From: Neolecta irregularis DAH-3
Taxonomy: Eukaryota > Ascomycota > Neolectomycetes > Neolectales > Neolectaceae
Assembly (NCBI GenBank): GCA_001929475.1
Contig: LXFE01000358.1
Span: 1 to 19,510, forward strand
Length of the DNA stretch: 19,510 nt
Direction of reading: 5' to 3'
Positions 1 through 6,796 of this stretch are shown here, piece by piece. The notes below the pieces were generated by a model that worked only from the letters and a program-made list of their open reading frames with translations, searched no databases and was not told the origin of the DNA. The stretch's first letter is position 1. Every line of letters begins with the position of its first letter. The translations under genes were made by a program, and so were the position numbers.

Positions 1-119
1 ACATATTGGAATATCTCGATATCACCGAATATTGCAATAAGTGGGTCAATCTTGTGGCTGGCGAACACACCCTAATTTTTATATCACACATGGCAGGGGA
101 AAGATAATGGTATATTGAC

Positions 120-639
120 TTAAGCGCTCTTCTTAGCCTTGGCCAAGGCCTTCGAAATAACAGATCTCCGTTCTTTCTTCAACTTCATAACCTGAAATCG
201 TTCGAAATCCGAAAGTTGACGTCTCTTTTCACGGATTGCAAGTCTCTTGGCCCACGCAGTCGAGTTCCATTTATCTTCGACACCTGCTGCTTCCCATTTC
301 TTGGATACGACTCCAGCTCGGGCTCCTCGTGGAAATTTAGGAATCACGATTTGTGTGAGGGATATATTGTTGAAAGAAATTGCTTGACGGGGGACTCCGG
401 TCTTGGGACCATCGATTAATGCCTGTTCTTGTCAGATTTCCGGGTCCACCAAAAAATATCTGTACTCTCTTGTGATCGATGATTTCGACGATGGCAGCGA
501 GTTTTCCGGCAAAAGGTCCGACCGTTAGGAGAACGACTCGACCGACTTGAACGTATCGCTTGAAAGTGCTCTTCTATTTCATCCAGTTAGCATTCCAAGC
601 AGAATGAAAGAAGAAGTGTACTTCTTGTGTGGCCGACAT
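120..639 (-). CDS. RPL14: 60S ribosomal protein L14 (eL14), three exons
   Basis: Structural protein of the large cytosolic ribosomal subunit. Spliced by eye as exons 622-639, 466-573 and 120-422, with introns of 48 nt (574-621, branch GCTAAC) and 43 nt (423-465), both phase 0. The product is about 142 aa, as expected for eL14. Family signatures are [13 protein letters not shown] near the N terminus, [15 protein letters not shown] and then [13 protein letters not shown] across the second junction, PRGARAG, and the basic tail [15 protein letters not shown] ending in [10 protein letters not shown]. The start ATG at 639 opens a six-codon mini-exon; it is chosen because it splices in frame and the next exon has no upstream ATG. 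The exon 2 acceptor could be TAG at 574 or AAG at 571 (one residue difference). It is divergent from the snoRNA host locus. Identification is secure; exon 1 is an inference. Confidence 0.95.
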
Positions 640-830
640 TTGGTGGTAGGATTTACGAGGACTCTATGGGCGTTTGGTGGTGAGGTCTACGAAACTACCA
701 GTCACTCACAGCATAATTTCCAATTTAGGGAACCCTTAATTTCTGATCCTTTGTTCATCCTTTCGACATCTCTCACTTCAACAATACTTTTCAACAGGTA
801 TGATTTCTTTTCACATTTTTTAAATTCCCT

Positions 831-888
831 TTAAATGATGAATAAATTTGCGTTCGAGAACTAATGACCTGGAAATCACGCCTGATTT
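831..888 (+). ncRNA. candidate box C/D snoRNA (target unknown)
   Basis: A perfect C box ATGATGA at 835-841 and a D box CTGA at 882-885 lie 40 nt apart inside the intron 798-896. The terminal stem is weak (AA/TT only). The segment upstream of D (GGAAATCACGC) could pair with an rRNA stretch reading GUGAUUUCUG, using two G-U pairs, but I cannot verify a methylation target. C and D motifs are short, so chance is not excluded. The support is the intronic position and the clear U24-like RNA in the next intron. Confidence 0.4.
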
Positions 889-1062
889 CATAACAGGCTT
901 GGTAACATGCGACCGTTTATTCTCTGACTTTATTGTCGCTTTTTACGATTGGGTTCAGAAATCGTGTTGATATCTTCTAGAAACTCACTATCTCTGAATA
1001 TACGGTGTTGATTTCGCCGCCCCCGAGGAGGCTTTTTGAGGGTATGTATCATTTTTCAAATT

Positions 1063-1134
1063 TTCCATTGATGAGACCCATCGCTCATGATTACTATGAT
1101 TATGTAATAATTATCACCAAGATCTCTGAGGAAT
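1063..1134 (+). ncRNA. snR24: U24/snR24-like box C/D snoRNA
   Basis: A C-like box TTGATGA (1068-1074) and a D box CTGA (1126-1129) are closed by a TTCC/GGAA terminal stem (1063-1066 with 1130-1133), giving a 72-nt RNA in an intron. The sequence before the D box, TTATCACCAAGATCT, is the diagnostic guide of U24/snR24. It is complementary to the conserved 25S rRNA segment AGAUCUUGGUG and the bases after it. By the D+5 rule it would direct 2'-O-methylation of the C in AGAUC, the site known in yeast as C1437. The second (D') guide of yeast and human U24, which targets the neighbouring AGUAGCAAAUAU, is not seen here. The first C-box base is T rather than A/G. Confidence 0.75.
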
Positions 1135-1158
1135 TTCTACTCATAACATCTTTTTCAG

Positions 1159-1838
1159 CTGTTTTACTGACAGTGTATTAGGGCTTATTGATTTGCAAAG
1201 GTCAAGGGTCTGCCTTCTGTTCGGTAGTCTAGCTGTATATATTTATTGCGGTAAATTCATTACCTCGTCTTACTTTCCCTATCCACGACTCTACTATTAT
1301 AGAATTCATATCAATGAACAGACCATAACCTCTGGAGCGGGTCTTTGGACCTTTTGAAACAGCAGATGGCATTGCTTTTAAGCGGCTCATCTTGCATGAC
1401 CAGATTTGCAAAATTGTCATTCAGAAAAATTGTCAAGTAGAGACAGAGGTAGAAGCGGAGAAATGAAGTCTTGGCTTTTATTACGGAATTTTTCGCTAAC
1501 CGGGCTGGAGGGATGGCAGTTTGCATTGTGTGATTGGAAAGAACATTTGAGGCAGCTTTCATTATACATGCGGGGATGATCATTACTCATGTGGCGTTTG
1601 AACCCCACCTTGGCTCAGAACAACAGATTGTCAGAATTGCATCCTGCTCATAGTAAAACACTTGGCTTGCACCTTTATCTAATTAAACCCACGATTTGGA
1701 TCATTTTCAATCACTCTATGTATGCATATATGCTTGGGAAGGTCATTTATAATTCAAATGGAACGGCGTTATAGAGACATCACTCTCTCATATGTCACAG
1801 CCCTTATTTTAACTGTGAACCTAACAATAGAAACGGGC
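1159..1838. other. intergenic stretch, no gene supported
   Basis: AT-rich DNA between the snoRNA host and the MITE. Several short minus-strand frames of 60-90 codons overlap around 1229-1608. None resembles a known family, none splices convincingly, and they overlap one another. One 63-codon frame (1229-1420, containing GPKTRSRGYGLFIDM) looks slightly protein-like but has no other support. Confidence 0.5.
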
Positions 1839-1840
1839 TA

Positions 1841-2171
1841 CAGTCAAACCTGGTTACAGGGAACCTCCGTATAACGAATTACCCGTTATAGCGAATCCAA
1901 CTCTCTGCCAAAATTGATGTGTACGGGGTTTAACGAATTTAAACCATACAACGAAGTTCATTTGATTAATGCAAAATTCGTTATATGAAAGCTCTGTGAT
2001 TACAATTGAGCAAAAGATTGCTCTGCCTACCCACCACTGCGGATGGGCTGTGCCACTGACTTGGGCTTAGCACCCATGGGCCTGGATTGGCAGGCAGGCA
2101 GGTTAGGCAACTGCCCTGAACACACTGCTTATTTAAGCCCAGTGCCACATTCGTTATATCCAGGTTTACGA
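1841..2171. mobile_element. MITE-like element with pogo/Tigger-type inverted ends
   Basis: The left end CAGTCAAACCTGG follows a TA dinucleotide (1839-1840). The right end CCAGGTTTACGA precedes TA (2172-2173), giving imperfect terminal inverted repeats flanked by the TA duplication typical of Tc1/mariner-pogo elements. Inside both ends are CGTTATA/TATAACG motifs like those of pogo/Tigger termini. A long hairpin also lies inside (around 2050-2070 with 2130-2147, arms containing GGGCTTA and TAAGCCC). The element is 331 bp and has no transposase, so it is a non-autonomous, somewhat decayed copy. It sits about 120 bp upstream of the TATA box of the 53-aa gene. Confidence 0.65.
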
Positions 2172-2291
2172 TATGTAAAGCTTATGCACATTTCACCCGG
2201 TTCTCGGCGAATAATGGATCCTACTCCTAGGAAGAGATGCAATTCCGGGTGGCAAGCACCCAACTCGGCGTGGCATTCCGAGGTCGAAATC

Positions 2292-2299
2292 TATAAAAG
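2292..2299 (+). promoter_or_regulatory. TATA box of the 53-aa gene
   Basis: TATAAAAG, 94 nt upstream of the ATG at 2393 and followed by a pyrimidine-rich leader. The same distance of about 100 nt from TATA to ATG is seen at three other genes in this window. Confidence 0.6.
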
Positions 2300-2392
2300 G
2301 GCATCTGTTGTCCCTTCAATCTCCAGCAGCGTCATCAAGCTTCTTGTTTCCTTGCCTTGAAACCTTCTATCGCTCCTCACAAAACCTTCACC

Positions 2393-2554
2393 ATGAGCCA
2401 AATACAACCATTCGAAAACCCCTTTGAATGGGATCGAAAAAATAGCCAGCCTGTTGATGACCTCTTCTCGCATGACCGATGGTTTGAAGCTACCTATCTA
2501 AAACGCACTAATTTTGAAAGACACAATGTGTTTGGCAATGCAGTTGAAAAGTGA
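2393..2554 (+). CDS. hypothetical 53-aa hydrophilic protein
   Basis: An intronless frame starts at ATG in a CACC-ATG context, 94 nt after a good TATA box. The protein begins MSQIQPFENPFEW and is rich in aromatic, Asp, Glu and Asn residues. It has no signal peptide, membrane segment or motif I recognise. The frame stays open a few codons upstream but without an earlier ATG. The strong promoter context, rather than homology, is the reason to call it. A downstream spliced exon cannot be excluded. The MITE just upstream may have supplied or altered promoter elements. Confidence 0.45.
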   Translation: MSQIQPFENPFEWDRKNSQPVDDLFSHDRWFEATYLKRTNFERHNVFGNAVEK

Positions 2555-2775
2555 TTTCGTTGGTTTGGAAGCATGCACGTCTGGGATGATTCTTGCGAAT
2601 GTTTTATAGCTGAATTGCCTTGTTAGTTCATCAAAAGCTTGCTTTCTTCAATAAGGAATGGCGGGGTAACGGCGGTTCCCGGACCGTCTTGTCCGCAAAA
2701 TCCCGTTGCCCCAAATTTTGAACCTGCTTGTTTCCCTCCTCGCCTTGTTCATCCTCGTAGTTTTGCTTTTTTGCC

Positions 2776-2974
2776 ATGCATGCTCAGACTAAACAGCGCA
2801 TTTTGGCACTCTCGATGGTCACATTTGCTTCGGGGTTCTTTGGCTTGTGGGTACAGGGGCGTCATAGATTTGTACTTCCTCACTCCGGAACGCCTCTTAC
2901 ACCCACAGCTCGTTCAGCAGCGCGGGATAGAGGATATATGCGATTTTCTTCCCAATGAGCATGGACATGGCTGA
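2776..2974 (+). CDS. small single-span membrane protein (about 46 aa if spliced)
   Basis: The start ATG at 2776 opens a short polar N terminus (MHAQTKQR) followed by a hydrophobic segment (ILALSMVTFASGFFGLW). A plausible 58-nt intron (2851-2908, GTACAG ... CCCACAG) joins in phase 0 to an exon ending LPNEHGHG at 2974. Unspliced reading instead gives a 60-aa product ending at 2958. The layout (tiny, one membrane helix near the N terminus, polar tail) is like that of small mitochondrial inner-membrane subunits or assembly factors, but I do not recognise the family. It lies 308 bp before another small single-span protein on the same strand. Confidence 0.4.
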
Positions 2975-3282
2975 TAATCACTTGTTTGGTCAAAATTCTC
3001 TGTTCTTCGGATGCGCAATTTGGTTTTAATGGTTACATGAGGGGGTTCGATGTATCTTTGGTAACTTTGCATTTTTGAAATGAATTCTAGCAATAAGCCT
3101 CAAAGAGTTTTCCCAGTCCAGGTGAGAGACATCAGGGACTCCTTCCCCTTGCAACCCAACCAATCTAGAGGCTACGCGATCTAGAACTCCCTGCGCTCTT
3201 TTTCGTAACCAAAGCAACGCAAGATTGTCCCTAAAAGTCGATCGGCAGCTCCAGTCGTCATTGTAGTTTGTCCCGAGGAACG

Positions 3283-3638
3283 ATGTCAAGACCGAGCTTG
3301 ACCCCTCGCAATCTGGCTTTCTTAGCTATAGCTGCATCGATGGCTGCGGGTGGGGCCATGTACGGTGCCTCACTGAAAGAAAAACATGAAATATTAGAGG
3401 TGCGCATTATTATTATCTCTAAACCGAGAAGTCAACATGATTAGGTGAAAGCGGAATATGATCGGAAAGCGTCAGACGAGAAGATGATACGGTAAATTGC
3501 ACTGCAGGTAAGGTATTCACAGTTAGATTGATGAAATTTCGAGATGAATTAATGGTTGAACGGAGGGCCCATGCGGAAAAATTGTACAAATTGGAGATCA
3601 AGCAAAGTTCCGAAGAGATGACCCAGAAGAATTTATAA
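3283..3638 (+). CDS. small single-span protein with charged coiled-coil tail (91 aa)
   Basis: Exons 3283-3399, 3445-3491 and 3527-3638, with introns of 45 nt and 35 nt; phases match (0, then 2). The product starts MSRPSLTPRN and has one hydrophobic helix at about residues 11-30 (LAFLAIAASMAAGGAMYGAS). About 60 highly charged residues follow, rich in Lys, Glu and Arg, likely helical or coiled coil. Without splicing each frame stops early, yet all three pieces join in frame, which supports a real gene. Topology resembles small mitochondrial inner-membrane assembly factors such as PET117, but I see no specific signature and leave it unnamed. Confidence 0.55.
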
Positions 3639-3930
3639 ATAATTTTATCTCGTTTTCAGTTATCAATGACACCTTTTACATTTCTATCGTCCCAGATATC
3701 CCATTTGGCGTGAATTGTTTTAACCTCGGAGAACCTTTGTATGATGTATGACTATACTGTACAGAAACAGGAGGCCGACGATTCAAACTACGGCACCTTA
3801 TAAAAATGTCCAAGAGCGGGTGGAAATGATTTTTAACAATACCAGCCTTCTGATCGTCTCCTTGCATCGATTTTTAGACATATGGCTGCCACCGCTCATC
3901 ACAAAAAATCCTCGCCAAAATCCTCAAGCA

Positions 3931-5673
3931 ATGATTGTTGTTGGTATCTGAATTGGTTGCGTGATTTTGTACTGATCATTTAAGCCGTTATACTCGCTCT
4001 CGTCGCTTTTGTATGGTATCGATACCCGCAAAATGCCATTGGAACTCGACCTCGACCGGATTTAAAAGGACCACAGGGTTACCCGCTGTATACAACTATT
4101 GTTCAGCTTAGTATTAACCAGAAGCATTGGAAATTTATTCGAAGTTCTTGGTCAAGGTCATCGAATTCTGGAGAATTTACTTAACGACTGGCAGACCTAT
4201 GGTCCTGGATGCTCTGTATGGCCTCCTATTTTCGTCACTAATCAGTGAGATAACAATTCCTTTCGGTGGAAGACTGATCAGCGTCAATACACCTGAACAA
4301 CTCGCTCATATTCTCAAAAGCAATTTCGATAATTACGTTAAAGGTCGCTTTATTCACGAGATTTCGCATGAAGTGCTTGGCCATGGAATCTTCAATGCGG
4401 ATGGAGAGAAATGGAGATATCAAAGAAAGGTGGCAAGGTATTTCTACCATCTGCTGCTCTCATTTCATAGTCATATCTTCACAGCTTCTGCATTCAAAGG
4501 GCTGATTTCTGATGTTATCAATGATGAGATTGCAAACCTTCTTCTGATCCTCAAGAGCTATTCGGAATCCGGAGAAGCTTTCAATATTTCGGACCTATTC
4601 TTTCGTATGACTCTCGATATATTCGCAAAAATATCGGTTTCGCAAGAGTTTCATTGTCTCACTTCGTACAAGTCTTCCGATCACCCCGCTCTTGCAAGAG
4701 CTATCGAGGAGGCTGCCTATACCTCTGACCTTAGAACACGGAATCCATTTTGGAAGATTACGGAATTACTTACGGGAAAGAATAAAGATATCAAAAAATG
4801 GGTTACTGATATCAACACGGTAAGAAAAATACTATATATACCTTTTGACATGTAGTGGGCGTATGGCATCATCGCCAAACGAAGGAAGCAACTCGATGAC
4901 TGTAAAGAGGAGCGAAAGGACTTGCTTTCTTTATTCATGGCCTACCGAGATGAGAATGATCGACCGTTATCTGATGAAGAATTGCGCGACATCATCTTCA
5001 ATTTCATCCTTGCAGGGCGCGATACGTAGGATCTTTTTCCTGTATTCGATTGACCTTTCAAAGGACTGCCCAAGCGTCGACCTGGCTTATTCATCATATC
5101 CTGAAAAATCCTGAAACAATAACGCCTCTTCATGAAGAGATATCACGTTTACCTACACCAACTTACGAATCACAAGGAGCACATGTATATGTCAACGCTC
5201 TTATATTGGAGTCTCTAAGACTTGAGCCAGTCTTGCCAAAAAGCGTCAAGACTGTAAAAAATTGGCAAGATGTTTGCTAATGGAAGGCTATCCATGATGA
5301 CATTCTTCCTGGTGGAGTTCTTGTTCAGGCAGGAGACAAAATTTGTTATTCCGCATACGTCATGGGACGTCTTGCTGAAATCTGGGGCGAAGACGTTCTT
5401 CGATTCCGTCCAGAGCGTTGGATCGACAGCGAGGGAAAGTTGAAACGCGAGAGTGCATTTAAATATCCGGTGTTCAATGCTGGTCCAAGAATTTGCCTTG
5501 GTCAAGCATTCGCAACTTTCGAGCTTGTTGTTTTTATCAGTCGTATATTCGAGGCATTTGACGTCAAAAGAGCAGTTGATGTTCAGAAAGAGGAAGATGT
5601 TCGATACGCGGAAAGTCTGACACATCCTATGGTAGGTGGGTTGTGGGTCAGAGTTGTTTCTAGGAAAGTGTAA
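3931..5673 (+). CDS. cytochrome P450 monooxygenase, CYP52/CYP63-like, eight exons
   Basis: Membrane-anchored haem monooxygenase of 496 aa. Exons are 3931-3943, 3985-4087, 4125-4215, 4250-4437, 4471-4819, 4856-5025, 5064-5253 and 5287-5673. The seven introns are 33-41 nt and every phase closes. The N-terminal anchor is MIVVAVILALVAFVW, followed by a Pro-rich hinge and PLIGNL. Further landmarks are GHGIFNADGEKWRYQRK, the I-helix AGRDTT, the K-helix E-S-L-R, FRPERW, and the haem loop FNAGPRICLG with its cysteine ligand. All catalytic landmarks are intact. The sequence style (FNADGEKW, FRMTLDIFAKIS) is that of the fatty-acid/alkane hydroxylase-like fungal clan including CYP52 and CYP63; the substrate is unknown. 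The reading frame is also open upstream to 3748, so a longer N terminus is possible, but the chosen ATG gives a standard anchor. Confidence 0.93.
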
Positions 5674-5778
5674 CTGATTATGGTGATTGTCTTTTGATGG
5701 GTTTGTATATACAGTTACGTCGCAGATTTTATCCTAGACCTCATATTTACCATTATTCTTAGAAATCACTGCATTCAC

Positions 5779-6165
5779 GTGTACCCTATCGTTCATATGG
5801 CGCTAATCTCAACACATCTTTTACTCTTACCTCGATCAGGGACTCTCACTCAAGTTGCGATTTACAGTCCAGTCAAGGTCGATCAAGAGCAAGTTCTGGT
5901 GATATGCCGTCATGATCGTGAAACTAAGGCTAGAATCTGGCCAAACTTGTTCTTGCCCAGGCTATTCTTCCGAAATCGTTTCAAATTTGCACGGGTAGCA
6001 AGAGTTATTTATTCAGTAGTGAAATTGCTTTACGATCAAACTGAGGAGATAGCTCGGATGGAATGGTCATGGCAGCTGCGCGGTCACGAAGTACAATACG
6101 AAGAGATAAAGATTGAGTGTGAAAATTGGAAGTGGAAGATTCATGTCAAAGACACGAGCTATTAA
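5779..6165 (+). CDS. hypothetical ORF, 128 codons, doubtful
   Basis: An uninterrupted frame between the P450 and the minus-strand microprotein. The first part is hydrophobic (VHMALISTHLLLLP); the end is polar (QYEEIKIECENWKWKI). I see no known motif and no TATA box. Length alone is weak evidence at this base composition. It may be a real short gene, P450 3' UTR or chance. The surrounding 5674-6271 holds nothing else that I can support. Confidence 0.22.
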   Translation: MYPIVHMALISTHLLLLPRSGTLTQVAIYSPVKVDQEQVLVICRHDRETKARIWPNLFLPRLFFRNRFKFARVARVIYSVVKLLYDQTEEIARMEWSWQLRGHEVQYEEIKIECENWKWKIHVKDTSY

Positions 6166-6271
6166 ATGCTGTATGCAAAATTTCTCGCATTTCAGTCGAT
6201 ACCAAATATAAAAAGATACACAAAATCGAATCATAAAACTAAAAACCACAATCTCCTTCCCAGAGATTTCC

Positions 6272-6529
6272 TCATATACCTGCCCTTCTCTGTCTGCAAG
6301 ATCCGCAAGTTAAACAAGAGATGATGACATCGAAGCACTAAAATAGTGAGAATGGTGTGTAATAGGACAGTGTACAGCAGCGATAGCACGAACGATCCCG
6401 GTTATTATACCAGCAATACCATTAACCTTGATTTTCAGTACTTCACCGAGAACTAATGCATACAATGGCCATCAAGCAAGAGCCGATTGCTTGCAATACA
6501 CCTGTGATACAGGAGACAATACAACCCAT
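6272..6529 (-). CDS. Gly/Cys-rich membrane microprotein (60 aa), three exons
   Basis: Exons 6464-6529, 6376-6426 and 6272-6337, separated by introns of 37 nt (6427-6463) and 38 nt (6338-6375), both phase 0. The product begins MGCIVSC, runs as alternating hydrophobic and Gly residues (GVLQAIGSC, GIAGIITGIV, AIAACFDVIISCL), and ends TCGSCRQRRAGI. MGC at the N terminus is a candidate N-myristoylation/palmitoylation signal, and the basic tail suits membrane association. I have seen proteins of this general pattern in mushroom genomes; their function is unknown to me. A TATA box lies 102 nt upstream. It is too short and too split to appear as a long ORF, so automated calls will probably miss it. 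Confidence 0.75.
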
Positions 6530-6630
6530 TTTGAAGTATATTTCTTTGGTGTATTTCTTTGATCAAGCGTGAAGAAACTGGTGGGTTATGGCGAGTTTGA
6601 GTTATCAACGATGACGCTTGTCATAGGACT

Positions 6631-6638
6631 TATTTATA
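6631..6638 (-). promoter_or_regulatory. TATA box of the 60-aa microprotein gene
   Basis: TATAAATA on the minus strand, 102 nt before the ATG at 6529. The spacing matches the other TATA genes of this window. Confidence 0.5.
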
Positions 6639-6700
6639 ATAACAAGCCAACGCGTCATCGGCGGGACACTCGACTATCTTGTTTTGTATTTGCGACATTT

Positions 6701-6783
6701 TTCGATACGCTCTATTGTTCGTCTAGTCTATACAACTGACCAATACTACACACTTCTTCGATACGCTCTATTGTTCATCTAGT
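6701..6783 (+). repeat. pair of 27-bp direct repeats
   Basis: TTCGATACGCTCTATTGTTC followed by (G/A)TCTAGT occurs at 6701-6727 and 6757-6783 with one mismatch and a 56-bp period. The pair sits just beyond the stop codon of the large GPI-type protein gene and upstream of the microprotein promoter. It could be 3'-UTR duplication or a protein-binding site. Confidence 0.8.
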
Positions 6784-6796
6784 ATACTGCACTCTA

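Larger units (their letters stand above)
700..1200 (+). ncRNA. putative non-coding snoRNA host transcript (ends approximate)
   Basis: Two GT-AG introns can be drawn on the plus strand: 798-896 (GTATGA ... ATAACAG, 99 nt) and 1042-1158 (GTATGT ... TTTTTCAG, 117 nt). Both are much longer than the other introns in this window, and each encloses a box C/D-like RNA. The exonic pieces between them carry stops in all frames, so I find no protein. This is the organisation of a UHG-type host gene, whose introns are the functional product. Transcript ends are not visible and the coordinates are rough. It shares a promoter region with the divergent eL14 gene, which would fit co-expression of ribosome-biogenesis components. 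Host status is inferred from the introns and their contents only. Confidence 0.4.

Noticed and set aside
1229-1608. overlapping minus-strand ORFs of 60-90 codons
   Set aside because: They overlap in different frames, have no recognisable motif and do not join through credible introns.
2180-2290. heat-shock elements upstream of the 53-aa gene
   Set aside because: Several TTC/GAA triplets occur, but none forms three properly spaced nGAAn units, so HSF control is not supported.
5215-5625. 136-codon minus-strand ORF inside the P450
   Set aside because: It is antisense to exons 7-8 of a well-supported gene, with no independent motif or promoter.
3931-5673. P450 as a frameshifted pseudogene
   Set aside because: The reading frame changes repeatedly and has internal stops, but all breaks fall at 33-41-nt GT-AG introns with branch motifs. 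Splicing them restores every conserved P450 motif in a 496-aa protein.
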